Source: Actinoalloteichus_B caeruleus
GTDB taxonomy: Bacteria > Actinomycetota > Actinomycetes > Mycobacteriales > Pseudonocardiaceae
Length of the DNA: 64,000 nucleotides
Strand: one strand, 5' to 3'
NCBI RefSeq assembly: GCF_000718005.1
Contig: NZ_JODV01000009.1
Shown here: one piece after another, positions 8,658-17,821 of the stretch
Layout: every line of letters starts with the position of its first letter
Position numbering within the stretch: the first letter of the stretch is position 1
Notes under the pieces: model-generated
Databases searched by the model: none
Told to the model about the DNA's origin: nothing
Seen by the model: only the letters and a program-made list of their open reading frames with translations
Position numbers and translations under genes: made by a program

Positions 8658-8912
8658 GGCGCGGGGACCTGGGCGGGGTGCGGTGGTCTCCGTGCCGCGT
8701 GACCCGCACGGACCTCCGGGGGCCGGGCCGTCCCGTGTCGGGGCGGGCACGCCCGGTGCCCGTCACCGGGTGGACCACGAGACTTCGCCGACGATGCGGT
8801 GTGACCACGACACCTCTTACGTAGGGTGCTGGTCGACGCCGCCCGCCCCCGACGAGACGGACGAGCCGGGCCGGTGGGGCGGCGGACGACCGATGCTTCT
8901 ACGGAGGACCTG

Positions 8913-10775
8913 GTGCACAGCAGACCAACGACCGGCTCCGGCCGGCTGCCGGGGCGGGGACGAACCGCCACCAGACTCGGTGTCGCCCTCGCCGGCGCGG
9001 CCGTCGCGCTGCCCGCCCTGGCCGGGCCGGCCGGCGCCGACGTGCGCGGGCGGGGCGTTCCCGAGTTCACGCTCACCGTGATGGGCACCTCCGACCTGCA
9101 CGGCAACGTGCTCAACTGGGACTACTTCGCCGACGCCGAGTACGCGGACTCCTCGGGCGACCACGTGGGCCTGGCGAAGGTGTCCACGCTGGTCAACCAG
9201 GTCCGGGAGGACCGGGGCGCGCACCGCACGATGTTGGTCGACGCGGGGGACACCATCCAGGGCACCCCGCTGGCCTACTACCACGCCGTCGTCGACCCGA
9301 TCACCGAGTCGGGGGAGACGCATCCGATGGCGGCGGCGATGAACGCCCTGGACTACGACGCCAGCGCCCTCGGCAACCACGAGTTCAACTACGGCCTGGA
9401 CGTGTTGGACGTCTTCGAGGAGCAGGCCGACTTCCCGCTGCTCGGCGCGAACGTGCTGGACGCGGGGACGGGAGAACCGGCCTACCGGCCTTACACGATC
9501 GAGACGGTCCGCCCCGACCGGGGACGGGCGATCCGCGTGGGCTTCCTCGGGCTGACCACCCCGGGCTCGGCGATCTGGGACCGGGCCCACGTCGAGGGGC
9601 ACCTCGAGTTCGACGGGATCGTGGAACGGGCCCGCACCTACGTGCCCGAGATGCGGGCGGCCGGCGCGGACGTCGTCATCGCGTTGTCCCACTCGGGGAT
9701 CGACCCCTCGTCCTCCTACGGTGACGCCCTGCCGTTCCCCGAGAACGCCAGCGGCATGCTGGCCGAGCAGGTGCCCGGGATCGACGCGATCCTGGCCGGG
9801 CACTCCCACCAGGAGGTGCCCGAACGGTTCGTCACCAACGAGGAGACCGGTCAGGAGGTGCTGATCACCCAGCCCAAGCAGTGGGGGCAGCGCCTGTCCG
9901 TGATGGACATCGACCTGCGGATGGAGCGGGGCCGGTGGACGGTGACCGGCCTGGGTTCCCACGTACTCGACTCGGCGACGGTGCCGGAGGACCCGGCGAT
10001 CGTCGACCTGGTCGCCGAGCAGCACGAGGCGGCCCGCTCCTACGTGAACAGCACGGTGGGTCACAACGCCCACGCCATGTCCGCGGCGACCTCCCGGTAC
10101 GAGGACAGCGCGGCCGTCGACCTGATCAACCAGGTGCAGGCCGAGACGGTGGCGGGGGCGTTGGCCGGCACCGAGCACGCCGACCTGCCGGTGCTGGCCG
10201 CCGCCGCCCCGTTCAACCGGGACGCGGTGATCCCCGAGGGTGAGGTCACCGTCCGCGATGTCGCCTCCCTGTACGGGTTCGACAACACCCTGCTGGGGAT
10301 CGTGCTCACCGGTTCGCAGCTGCGTGACTTCCTGGAGAAGTCGGCCGAGTACTACCAGTCGGTGGACGGCCCCGGCCCGCACGCCGCCGACGACGTGACC
10401 AACGCCCCCACCGCCACCGCGCCCTACGGCACCCCCGACTACCTGTACGACATCGTCGGTGGACTGGATGCCGCCCTCACCTACGACCTCGACCTGGGGC
10501 AGCCGGTGGGGCAGCGGGTGGTCGACCTCGCCTATGACGGGGTCGCGGTGGCCGACGACCAGGAGTTCGTGCTGGCGCTGAACAACTACCGCCAGTCCGG
10601 CGGCGGGAACTTCCCGCACGTCACCGAGGCCCCCGTGGTCTATGACGAGCTGGCGGAGATCCGCCAGCTGCTGATCGACTGGGTGGCCGAGCGGGAGGTC
10701 GTCGACTCCGACGAGTTCCACTCGGTGGACTGGCGGCTGGTCTTCGGTGGGGAGGAACTGCTGATCGAGGACTGA
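8913..10775 (+). CDS. secreted 5'-nucleotidase / 2',3'-cyclic phosphodiesterase family
   Basis: A 620-residue exported metallophosphoesterase that releases phosphate from nucleotides outside the cell. The start is the GTG at 8913, preceded by GGAGGA; a signal peptide follows (TRLGVALAGAAVALPALAGP, ending near AGA-D). The metallophosphatase motifs are all present: SDLHGN (residue about 59), GDTIQGTP, GNHEFNYG, and GHSHQEVP. The C-terminal 5'-nucleotidase domain (from about residue 370) binds the nucleotide and contains NNYRQSGGGNFP. It stands alone with a hairpin 40 bases past the stop. It may scavenge nucleotide phosphorus. Confidence 0.92.
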   Translation: MHSRPTTGSGRLPGRGRTATRLGVALAGAAVALPALAGPAGADVRGRGVPEFTLTVMGTSDLHGNVLNWDYFADAEYADSSGDHVGLAKVSTLVNQVREDRGAHRTMLVDAGDTIQGTPLAYYHAVVDPITESGETHPMAAAMNALDYDASALGNHEFNYGLDVLDVFEEQADFPLLGANVLDAGTGEPAYRPYTIETVRPDRGRAIRVGFLGLTTPGSAIWDRAHVEGHLEFDGIVERARTYVPEMRAAGADVVIALSHSGIDPSSSYGDALPFPENASGMLAEQVPGIDAILAGHSHQEVPERFVTNEETGQEVLITQPKQWGQRLSVMDIDLRMERGRWTVTGLGSHVLDSATVPEDPAIVDLVAEQHEAARSYVNSTVGHNAHAMSAATSRYEDSAAVDLINQVQAETVAGALAGTEHADLPVLAAAAPFNRDAVIPEGEVTVRDVASLYGFDNTLLGIVLTGSQLRDFLEKSAEYYQSVDGPGPHAADDVTNAPTATAPYGTPDYLYDIVGGLDAALTYDLDLGQPVGQRVVDLAYDGVAVADDQEFVLALNNYRQSGGGNFPHVTEAPVVYDELAEIRQLLIDWVAEREVVDSDEFHSVDWRLVFGGEELLIED

Positions 10776-10816
10776 GTTCCACTCCCACCCGAGGTCCGTC
10801 GCCGGTCCTCGGTGGT

Positions 10817-10860
10817 CGGAGGGCGTCGGGTCCGTCGCGGGACGGAGCCGGCGCCCTCCG
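10817..10860 (+). terminator. hairpin after the 5'-nucleotidase gene
   Basis: CGGAGGGCG and CGCCCTCCG form a perfect 9-bp stem around a GC-rich loop that can pair further. No T run follows, as is usual in high-GC actinomycetes. Confidence 0.6.
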
Positions 10861-11035
10861 CCGTGTTCCGGGGGTGCGCGCCTCCCCCACGCGGCCCGGT
10901 GGACCCGACACCCGGCCGACGGGCCGCGACCAGCCCCATCCCCGCCCGTCCCCGCCGCTCCTGCCCCGGTGATCACGAGCCCGACCTCGACCCGGCGCCC
11001 GGTGGGCGGTCCGCGCGGCGGCGTGGACTCCGCTG

Positions 11036-11443
11036 TCAGGTCACGGGGGTGTTCTGCCCGATCCTGATCCGCCATCCACGGTCGTCGAGCTGGGCGACGA
11101 GCATGAGGACCGACTCCATGGGGTCCTTGCCCGCCCGCTCGTCGGTGGTGCCGGAGTGCCGCGTCCGCTGGCGGGCGTGGATGACCGCCACGCCAGTGTC
11201 GAGGCGGGTGATGCGCTCGACCGTGTAGCTCACGCTGGTGTGTTCGAGGACGCCACCCGGGGCGAGGACGGCGGCCTGGGCGCGGTAGAGCTCCTCCTTG
11301 CCGTCGACGAGGTTGCCGCCGAAGGTCACGAAGACGGGGTCGTCGGCGAACAGGTCGTTCATGAACCTGGCGTCGTTCGTGTTGAAGGCGTGCTCGTAGT
11401 CCCTGACCAGGGCGGTCAGGATTCGGTCGCTGCCGGTGGCCAC
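11036..11443 (-). CDS. SgcJ/EcaC-family (NTF2-like) protein
   Basis: A 135-residue small alpha+beta protein of the SnoaL/NTF2-like fold. It has the family's opening (LVRDYEHAFNTNDARFMNDLF), then DPVFVTFGGNLVDGKEE and a C-terminal beta segment (GWRIRIGQNTPV). SgcJ/EcaC proteins are found in antibiotic clusters and elsewhere, often called oxidoreductases, but most have no proven activity. The GTG start at 11441-11443 was chosen because GGGAGGAG lies 6 bases upstream. No operon partner is present. Confidence 0.82.
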   Translation of the reverse strand: MATGSDRILTALVRDYEHAFNTNDARFMNDLFADDPVFVTFGGNLVDGKEELYRAQAAVLAPGGVLEHTSVSYTVERITRLDTGVAVIHARQRTRHSGTTDERAGKDPMESVLMLVAQLDDRGWRIRIGQNTPVT

Positions 11444-12091
11444 GTTGTTCTCCTCCCGTTGTGGACGGAGCGACCCTGCGTCGTGAACCTTGGTTGAGGT
11501 CAAGGCTCGCCGCCCGGCGCGCTGTCCGAGCGAGGCTCGTGCCGACCGCGCCCGGCCTCGCCAGCGGCGCGCCCGGCGGAACCGTCGCGGGCGGTGCTCG
11601 GGGGCGGGCGAACTCGCGCCGTCCGTCCTCGACGGGCAGTCGGCCGGGGCCTCGGCTCGTCGCCGCCCCCAGCGCCCCCGCTGGTCCGGGCTGGTCGTGC
11701 CGGGGTGGACGTCCCGGCGTCCCGGCGTGCCGGTGTGCCGCGCGGTCAGCGGTTTGGCGGAGTGCCCGAGCGGTCGGGTGAGCAGCACGGGGCGGTCGAG
11801 GTGCGACCGAGCAGGATCGGACCGCGGCCCCCAGGAGCTCTCCTCGCAGGTCGGTGTCGTCCGACCTCGTGGGGCGCGGCGGAGGTGAGCCAGCCCGAGG
11901 ACCGGCCCGCCACGACCCCGCCGTCGGCACACCCCGATGGACGTCCGTCCCCGGCTCGCCGATTTTTCCTGTTGCCCTCCACTCCCGCCTCCCCCAGGGT
12001 GGAGATCAACTCGGGGCCCGGGGCGCACGCCCACCGGGGACCGGGCAACCACCCCCAGACGACGGACGCGAGCAGTGAGAGGGGCTGCGGC
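11444..12091. other. intergenic region, no convincing gene
   Basis: About 650 bases between divergent genes. Open frames here have no RBS and arginine/proline-rich, low-complexity translations. An imperfect symmetry CCTTG-N8-CAAGG lies 50 bases upstream of the SgcJ-like gene (about 11490-11508) and could be an operator. A short T run (GATTTTTCC, about 11960) is the only AT-rich spot. Confidence 0.5.
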
Positions 12092-13147
12092 ATGGAGTAC
12101 CGGCAACTTGGTCGGTCCGGCCTTCGGGTGTCGACGCTGACGATGGGCACCATGACCTTCGGAGGACGCGGCGGGTTCAGCTCGCTCGGCGACACCGACG
12201 TGGCGGGGGCCCGGCGGCAGGTCGACCTCTGCCTCGACGCCGGCATCAACCTCTTCGACACCGCCGACATCTACTCCGACGGGTTGTCCGAGGAGATCGT
12301 CGGCGAGGTGGTGGAGGGCCGCCGGGACCGGCTGCTGCTGTCCACCAAGGTCCGCCTGGTCACCGGTGACGGCCCCAACGACGGCGGCCTGTCCCGCTAC
12401 CACATCCTGCGGCAGGTCGAGGCCAGCCTGCGGCGGCTGCGCACCGACCACATCGACATCTACCACGTGCACGAGTGGGACGGGGAGACCCCGCTGGAGG
12501 AGACGTTGGAGGCCCTCGACACCCTCGTCCGGTCCGGGAAGGTCCGCTACCTGGCTGCCTCGAACTACTCGGGCTGGCAGCTGATGAAGGCGCTGGCCAC
12601 CGCCGACCAGCACGGCTACCAGCGGTTCGTCGCACAGCAGATCTACTACTCGCTGGAGTCCCGCGACGCCGAGTACGAGCTGGTGCCGCTGTCGCTGGAC
12701 CAGGGCCTGGGCATCCTCGTGTGGAGCCCCCTCGCCGGCGGCCTGCTCTCCGGCAAGTACCGGCGGAACCAGCCGGCGCCGGAGGGCTCCCGGCACCTCA
12801 CCGAGTGGAGCGAACCGCCGGTGCGGGACGTCGACAAGCTCTACGACACGGTCGAGACCCTGGTGGAGATCGCCGACGGGCACGGCGTGTCCGCCGCCCA
12901 GGTCGCGTTGGCCTGGCTGCTGGGCCGGCCCGGGGTCACCTCGGTGATCGTCGGTGCCCGCCGCGACGAGCAGCTGGTGGACAACCTCGCGGCCGCCGAC
13001 CTCACCATCACCGCCGAGGAACGGGCGACGTTGGACGAGGTCAGCGCTCCCTGGCTGATCTACCCGCACTGGCACCAGGGCCAGTCCGCCTCGGACCGGC
13101 TCGGGCCCGCGACGGCCAGCCTGCACGCGCCCCGCACCGGGACCTGA
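12092..13147 (+). CDS. aldo/keto reductase
   Basis: A 351-residue NADPH-dependent oxidoreductase with a TIM-barrel fold. The catalytic tetrad is visible: Asp and Tyr in FDTADIY (about residues 55-61), Lys in LLLSTKVR, and His in IYHVHEWD. The coenzyme-binding C-terminal region has GVTSVIVGARR. The start ATG at 12092 follows GAGAGGGG. It resembles the voltage-channel beta-subunit-like/YghZ branch of AKRs; the substrate is unknown. It is monocistronic, ending at a hairpin. Confidence 0.92.
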   Translation: MEYRQLGRSGLRVSTLTMGTMTFGGRGGFSSLGDTDVAGARRQVDLCLDAGINLFDTADIYSDGLSEEIVGEVVEGRRDRLLLSTKVRLVTGDGPNDGGLSRYHILRQVEASLRRLRTDHIDIYHVHEWDGETPLEETLEALDTLVRSGKVRYLAASNYSGWQLMKALATADQHGYQRFVAQQIYYSLESRDAEYELVPLSLDQGLGILVWSPLAGGLLSGKYRRNQPAPEGSRHLTEWSEPPVRDVDKLYDTVETLVEIADGHGVSAAQVALAWLLGRPGVTSVIVGARRDEQLVDNLAAADLTITAEERATLDEVSAPWLIYPHWHQGQSASDRLGPATASLHAPRTGT

Positions 13148-13174
13148 CCGGGAGGAACGCCGTCGGAGGGCGGA

Positions 13175-13203
13175 CGCCGGGTCGTGTCGCGCGCGACCCG
13201 GCG
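13175..13203. terminator. bidirectional hairpin between convergent genes
   Basis: CGCCGGGTCG pairs perfectly with CGACCCGGCG over a 9-base loop. It lies between the ends of the aldo/keto reductase and the convergent hydroxyacid dehydrogenase. Confidence 0.65.
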
Positions 13204-13268
13204 CCCGCCGGCCCACCCCGGCCGGTCCCGCCACCGCCACCCCGGGCGGGAGCGGCGGCGGTCGGGGA

Positions 13269-14243
13269 CTACGCGGAGAACACCTCGGGGTTGACGGCGT
13301 GGGCGGGTTGACGGCCCTCGAACACGTCCACCACGGCCCGCGCGGCGTCCATCGCCACCTGCCGCATCGACTCCCTGGTCTGGCCGCCGACGTGCGGGGT
13401 GAGCACGACGTTGTCCAGTTCGGTCAACGGGTGCCCGGCCGGCAGCGGTTCGGTGTCCACGACGTCGAGGCCCGCGCCGGCCAGCCGCCCCGACCGCAGC
13501 GCGTCGACGAGGGCGGCCTCGTCGACGATGCCGCCCCTGGCGGTGTTGACCAGCACCGCGTCCGCGCGCAGCAGGCCCAGCTCCCGGGCACCGAGCAGCC
13601 CGGCGGTCCGGTCGGTCCTGGGCAGGTGCAGGCTCACCGCCGAGGAGGTGGACAGCAGCTCGTCCAAGCCCACCGGTGACCCGCCCCGGGCCCGGACCTC
13701 CTCGTCGGGGAGGAAGGGGTCGTGGGCGACGATCTCCATCCGGAACCCGGCCCGGGCGATGCGGGCCACCTCGACGCCGATGCGGCCGAACCCGACCAGA
13801 CCCAACCGCTTGCCGGTGAGCTGGGTCCCGATGAGGGAGTGCCGCAGGTCGTGGTCCCCCCGGCGGACCCCCCGGTCGGCCAGGGCCACCAGCCGGCTCG
13901 CCGAGAGCAGCAGGGCCACCGCGTGCTCGGCGACGGCCAGGGTGTTCGCGGCCGGCGTGACGCACACCGGGATGCCCCGGGCGGTGGCGGCCGCGACGTC
14001 CACGGTGTCCACCCCCACGCCGTGCCGGGAGATGACCCGCAGGCGCGGTGCCCGGTCGATGCTGGGCGCGCGGAGCTCGGCGGTGCGGAGCAGGACGGCT
14101 TCGACGGTGTCGGCGACCTGCTCGAAGGGCACGACGTCGTCCCCGTAGCCGGGGACGACCCGGCCGTGCCCGGCGAGGAGTTCCAGCGCGTCGGGGTGCA
14201 CCGGCCGGGGGACGTAGACCACCGGCGTCGACGGGCCGGTCAC
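13269..14243 (-). CDS. D-2-hydroxyacid dehydrogenase (SerA-like)
   Basis: A 324-residue NAD-dependent dehydrogenase. The Rossmann fingerprint GLVGFGRIGVEV lies near residue 145. The catalytic residues are Arg in VNTARGGIVDE, Glu in VDTEPLPAGHP and His in LTPHVGG. It belongs to the phosphoglycerate/hydroxypyruvate dehydrogenase group, with no ACT domain, so it is probably a catabolic 2-hydroxyacid enzyme rather than biosynthetic SerA. The GTG start overlaps the stop of the RraA-like gene by 4 bases, so they are coupled. Together they would oxidise or cleave a hydroxy-acid fed by the neighbouring transporter; this is inference. Confidence 0.88.
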   Translation of the reverse strand: MTGPSTPVVYVPRPVHPDALELLAGHGRVVPGYGDDVVPFEQVADTVEAVLLRTAELRAPSIDRAPRLRVISRHGVGVDTVDVAAATARGIPVCVTPAANTLAVAEHAVALLLSASRLVALADRGVRRGDHDLRHSLIGTQLTGKRLGLVGFGRIGVEVARIARAGFRMEIVAHDPFLPDEEVRARGGSPVGLDELLSTSSAVSLHLPRTDRTAGLLGARELGLLRADAVLVNTARGGIVDEAALVDALRSGRLAGAGLDVVDTEPLPAGHPLTELDNVVLTPHVGGQTRESMRQVAMDAARAVVDVFEGRQPAHAVNPEVFSA

Positions 14244-14893
14244 CTCGGGTCCCCGGCGGGCACCTGGCGGTTGGCGGCGCGCTTGACGGCCTCCCGTTCC
14301 TGGAGGGCCCTCGCGCCGTCGAGCACCCCGGCGGCCTCGCTGAGCGGGACGACGACGACCCCGTCGGAGTCACCGACGATGATGTCGCCCGGCGTGACCG
14401 CGACCCCGCCGACGGCGATGGTGGTGTCCAGGACGCCGGGGCCGTCCTTGTAGGGGCCGGCCGGGGTGAGGGCCCTGGCGAAGACGGGCATGCCCAGGGC
14501 CGCGAGGTCGGCGGCGTCGCGGGCGGCCCCGTCGAGGACGAAACCGGCGATGCCCCGGGCCTTGGCCTTCACCCCGATCAGTTCGCCGATCAGCGCGCGG
14601 GACTCGTCGGCGAAACCGTTGACGACGAGGACGTCACCGGGTTCGGCGCGTTCGATGGCCTGGTGCACGAAGAGGTTGTCGCCGGCCCGCGTCCACACCG
14701 TCCTGGCCCGGCCCGCCAGCCTCGCGCCCGGCCAGATGGCCTGGATCCGCGAGTCGAGGACGTTGAAGCGCCCCATCGCGTCGCCGAGGTTGGCCGCCGG
14801 TACCTCGGCGAGCGCGGCGAGGAGGTCGGCGTCCACCTCCGGGATGGTGGGGGTGGGTGCCTCGGCGGGGGCGGTGACGGGCAGCAGGCTCAT
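14240..14893 (-). CDS. RraA-like / 4-hydroxy-4-methyl-2-oxoglutarate aldolase family
   Basis: A 217-residue protein of the RraA/HMG-aldolase fold. Motifs include NLGDAMGR, the substrate loop GDVLVVNGF, DGAARD with the Arg-Asp expected near the metal in class II pyruvate aldolases, and GDIIVGDSDGVVVVP near the end. The family includes pyruvate aldolases and oxaloacetate decarboxylases; true RraA regulators lack parts of the metal site. The ATG at 14893 has AAAGG upstream. It is the first gene of a two-gene operon downstream of the IclR gene, all leftward. Confidence 0.85.
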   Translation of the reverse strand: MSLLPVTAPAEAPTPTIPEVDADLLAALAEVPAANLGDAMGRFNVLDSRIQAIWPGARLAGRARTVWTRAGDNLFVHQAIERAEPGDVLVVNGFADESRALIGELIGVKAKARGIAGFVLDGAARDAADLAALGMPVFARALTPAGPYKDGPGVLDTTIAVGGVAVTPGDIIVGDSDGVVVVPLSEAAGVLDGARALQEREAVKRAANRQVPAGDPR

Positions 14894-14955
14894 GGAGTGC
14901 CTTTCGACGAGCGGGTGGTTCGGCGGGGGCGCCGTCAGGGACGGGCGGGGGCGGG

Positions 14956-15792
14956 TCAGCCGTCCTCCGGGGGTGGGAAGGTCGCGGCGAGTCGGAGCCC
15001 GGAGATCCAGTGGGCGGCGGCGGTCACCGCCGTGACGAGTCGGGAGACCCGTTCCGGGGTGAACCGGGTGGTGGGGCCGCCGAGCGCGAGGGCGGCGATG
15101 AGGTGGCCCTCGCCGCCGAGGATGGGCGCGGCGATGCCGGAGACGCCGTTCTCCCGTTCGCCGTGGGTGACGGCGTAGCCGTTGGCCCGGGTCTGTTCGA
15201 CCTGTTCCCGCAGTTGTGCGATGTAGCCGGGTCCGTAGGGCGAGTTGACGGCGGCGGCCTCGACGACCTCGTCCGGCGCCCCGGTGAGCAGCACCTTGCT
15301 GGAGGCTCCCGCCCACAGCGGGAGGCGGTCGCCGATGCGGACCACCTGCCGCAGGGTCTGCGGGCCCTCCTGCTGGGCCACGCACATCCGGTGCGGTCCC
15401 TGCCGGACGTAGAAGCTGGTGGTCTCGCCGCACTCGTCGGCGAGCCGGCGCATGGCCTGCATGACCGGTTCGGGGAGTTCCCAGGCGGCCCGGGCCAGTC
15501 GTGCCCAGCGGAGGAGGCCGGCGCCGACGGTGATCTGGCCGTCCGGGCGCAGCCACAGCATCCCGGTCTGCTCCAGGGTGTCGACCATGCGGACCAGCGT
15601 GGTCTTGGGCAGGCCGGTGGCCCGGGCGAGGTCGCTCACCGTCCAGCTCAGCGTGTCCTCGTCGAACCTGGCCAGCACCTCGACCGCGCGGGCGACGCTG
15701 CGGATGCGGCCGCCGCCGCCCTCCTCGTCCGAGGTGCTTCGGGTCGTGCCGGAGGACTCGGTGACGCCGGGTGGGGCGCCGGTCTCGGTCAT
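14956..15792 (-). CDS. IclR-family transcriptional regulator
   Basis: A 278-residue regulator. The N-terminal winged helix is at residues about 25-95 (LARATGLPKTTLVRMVDTL), and the C-terminal GAF-like effector domain includes GASSKVLLTG and the typical NGVSGIAAPI. IclR proteins sense small organic acids and bind as dimers of dimers. The ATG at 15792 with GAGGAG upstream was preferred over an in-frame one 17 codons earlier. Two related palindromes lie 56-95 bases upstream (15848-15882), and similar ones precede the TctC/UspA region and the CoA-transferase, so it probably controls the 13-22 kb island and itself. Confidence 0.9.
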   Translation of the reverse strand: MTETGAPPGVTESSGTTRSTSDEEGGGGRIRSVARAVEVLARFDEDTLSWTVSDLARATGLPKTTLVRMVDTLEQTGMLWLRPDGQITVGAGLLRWARLARAAWELPEPVMQAMRRLADECGETTSFYVRQGPHRMCVAQQEGPQTLRQVVRIGDRLPLWAGASSKVLLTGAPDEVVEAAAVNSPYGPGYIAQLREQVEQTRANGYAVTHGERENGVSGIAAPILGGEGHLIAALALGGPTTRFTPERVSRLVTAVTAAAHWISGLRLAATFPPPEDG

Positions 15793-15847
15793 GGCGGCTC
15801 TCCTCGTGGGCCGGGCGGGGAAGGACGCCACCCAGGTTCTCATGCGA

Positions 15848-15882
15848 CCTCAGAGCGGAACAAGTAGTCCGCTGTGCGGTTC
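15848..15882. promoter_or_regulatory. tandem IclR-type operators
   Basis: CCTCAGAGCGGAAC (15848-15861) and CCGCTGTGCGGTTC (15869-15882) are 21 bases apart, two helical turns. They share the pattern CCGC-N3-GCGG plus a 3-base tail. The site lies directly upstream of the IclR gene. The rest of the interval to 16090 shows no gene. Confidence 0.6.
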
Positions 15883-16090
15883 AACCGGATGGCTGGATCG
15901 AGCCAGTGGTCCACTCAGCCGCTCGCTGGAGGTCCTCGACCCGCCGGCCGGCGTGCCGGGCCGGTCGCCGCTGGTGGCGAGGTCGCGGACGGCCGGGGCG
16001 CGGGTGGCCGCCCCGCGTCCGCCCATGGAATGCCAGACACCGGCGCGCCGCCGCGCGCCGCGGCCCGGTGGCCCTCCCCGACGAGCCCGG

Positions 16091-16126
16091 CCCGGGTGGT
16101 CCCGTCACGTGACGGGACCACCCGGG
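16091..16126. terminator. 36-bp perfect palindrome (terminator)
   Basis: Arms of 18 bases (16091-16108 and 16109-16126) are exact reverse complements with CACGTG at the centre and no spacer. It lies 14 bases beyond the stop of the leftward UspA gene and most simply ends that transcript. A DNA-binding site is possible as well. Confidence 0.65.
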
Positions 16127-16139
16127 AGGCGACGGGGGT

Positions 16140-16538
16140 TCAGTCCCGCTCGTCGCTCTTGACCGCCAGCACGGGCATGGGCGCGTCCAGCAGCACCCGC
16201 TGCGCGGTGCTGCCCAGCAGGAACTTGCCCACCAGGCTGCGCTTGCGGATGCCGATCACCACGAGCGCGGCGTCCCGCTCGACGGCGAGGTCGATGAGGG
16301 CGCCGGCGACGTCCCTGTCCCTGCCCTCGGTGCGCACCTCGTACTCCAGTCCGGTCTCGTCCAACCGCGCGCGCAGCGCGACGACCTCGGCGTCGGTCGC
16401 GCCGTGGTCCTCCCCGCTCTCCTCGTGCTCGGTGTGCAGCACCACCAGTGACTGCCCGCGCAGGGTCGCCTCCTCGACGGCGCGGCTGATGGCCGCGCGG
16501 CCCTCGGGGTTGTCCCGGTATCCCACGACAATCGGCAT
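16140..16538 (-). CDS. universal stress protein (UspA), single domain
   Basis: A 132-residue Usp protein. MPIVVGYRDNPEGRAAI opens the fold, VVIGIRKR follows, and the ATP-binding pattern G-x2-G-x9-G-S/T is represented by GKFLLGSTAQRVL near the end. ATP-binding Usp proteins act as stress or metabolic signal modulators in the cytosol. It is divergent from the TctCBA operon, and a single IclR-type palindrome (16568-16581) lies between them, suggesting it is expressed with the transporter. UspA proteins are known beside TRAP/Tct transporters in several bacteria. Confidence 0.9.
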   Translation of the reverse strand: MPIVVGYRDNPEGRAAISRAVEEATLRGQSLVVLHTEHEESGEDHGATDAEVVALRARLDETGLEYEVRTEGRDRDVAGALIDLAVERDAALVVIGIRKRSLVGKFLLGSTAQRVLLDAPMPVLAVKSDERD

Positions 16539-16567
16539 TCAGTCCACCTCTTCAACTAGGAGCTGAT

Positions 16568-16581
16568 CCGCAGAGCGGTTC
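16568..16581. promoter_or_regulatory. IclR-type operator between uspA and tctC
   Basis: CCGCAGAGCGGTTC has the same layout as the sites at 15869 and 20247. It lies 30 bases upstream of the UspA start and about 255 bases before the TctC start. No second copy at 21-base spacing is evident here. Confidence 0.55.
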
Positions 16582-16834
16582 GGTTTGACCGTTTCCCTCT
16601 GCTTCGCCCGTGATGCGCGAAAGCATCCCATGTCCACAGCCGCAGGTCAGCGGCCCAGGTAGGACGCGTTGCTCCTGCGAAGATGCCGGGACTGTAGCCC
16701 AACTCATAGGGCAGCCCTTATGGTGGCACGACCGAATCGCCAGGCGGACCTACTCGGGCCTGTGTCGTCCCCCGTTTCGCCGGGGTCGGCGACGGCCGGT
16801 GCGACTCGGTTCAGGCATCAGGAAGGAGTTCGAC

Positions 16835-17821
16835 ATGCGGCCCAAGCGACCGCTTGTCACCGGCATCTACGGTGTTGTCGTTGCCGCGCTCGTCGTGCTG
16901 GCCGGGATAGACGCCGGGAACAGCGCGGCCGGTGCCAGCGCCAGAAACAAGCTGACCCTGATGGCCCCCGCCGCCCCCGGCGGCGGCTGGGACCTCGCCG
17001 CCCGCGAGTCCCAGCAGGCCCTGCGGTCCTCGGGAGTCGTCAACAACGCCCAGGTCGTCAACGTCCCCGGAGCCGGCGGCACCATCGGCCTGAGCCAGAC
17101 CGTGGGCCGCGCCGGCGACGAGACCACGCTGATGGTCACCGGCACCGTCATGCTCGGCGCCGTCGAGGTCAACGGCTCCGAGCACGGCCTGGACGACGTC
17201 ACCCCCATCGCCCGGCTCGCCGACGACTACGTCGTGGTCGTCGTCCCCGCCGACTCGCCCTACCAGACCCTGGACGACTTCCTGGCGGACTGGCGGAGCA
17301 ACCCGCACGGCACCGCGATCGGCGGCGGTTCCCTCGGCGGCACCGACCACCTGCTCGCCGGCCTGCTCGCCCAGGAGGGCGGCGTCGACCCGGGCTCGCT
17401 CAACTACATCTCCTACGCCGGTGGCGGCGAGGTGATGACCGCGCTGCTGTCCCACACCGTCGCCGTGGGGGTCAGCGGCTACAACGACTTCTCCGACCAG
17501 ATCGAGGCCGGTCGCCTGCGCGCGCTCGGGGTATCGGCCGCCGAGCCGGTCGAAGGCATCGAGATCCCCACCTTCATCGAGCAGGGCGTGGACGTCGAGC
17601 TGCCCAACTGGCGCGGCGTGATGGCCCCGCCCGGACTGACCGACGAGGCCAGGGCCGAAATGGAGGCCATCATCACCGAGATGGTCGAGACCGAGGAGTG
17701 GGCCGACGCCCTGGACCGCAACCGCTGGGCGGACACCTTCATGGTCGGCGAGGAGTTCGAGGAGTTCCTCGACCAGGACATCGCACGTATTCGACAGGTC
17801 ATTGAGGAGCTGGGACTGTGA
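16835..17821 (+). CDS. tctC: tripartite tricarboxylate transporter, substrate-binding protein
   Basis: A 328-residue extracytoplasmic binding protein. The ATG follows GGAAGGAG by 7 bases. A signal peptide (GVVVAALVVLAGIDAG) ends near ASA; no lipobox cysteine is present. The Bug/TctC hallmarks are visible: the first beta-alpha turn MAPAAPGGGWD, then NVPGAGGTIG, and GGSLGGTDHLL. TctC proteins bind citrate-like di- or tricarboxylates. The gene is first in tctCBA; its stop overlaps the GTG of tctB (GTGA). The ligand is not predictable from sequence. Confidence 0.92.
   Translation: MRPKRPLVTGIYGVVVAALVVLAGIDAGNSAAGASARNKLTLMAPAAPGGGWDLAARESQQALRSSGVVNNAQVVNVPGAGGTIGLSQTVGRAGDETTLMVTGTVMLGAVEVNGSEHGLDDVTPIARLADDYVVVVVPADSPYQTLDDFLADWRSNPHGTAIGGGSLGGTDHLLAGLLAQEGGVDPGSLNYISYAGGGEVMTALLSHTVAVGVSGYNDFSDQIEAGRLRALGVSAAEPVEGIEIPTFIEQGVDVELPNWRGVMAPPGLTDEARAEMEAIITEMVETEEWADALDRNRWADTFMVGEEFEEFLDQDIARIRQVIEELGL

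Noticed and set aside
9881..10775. Frames within the 5'-nucleotidase gene on both strands
   Set aside because: Low-complexity shadows of a gene with complete family motifs.
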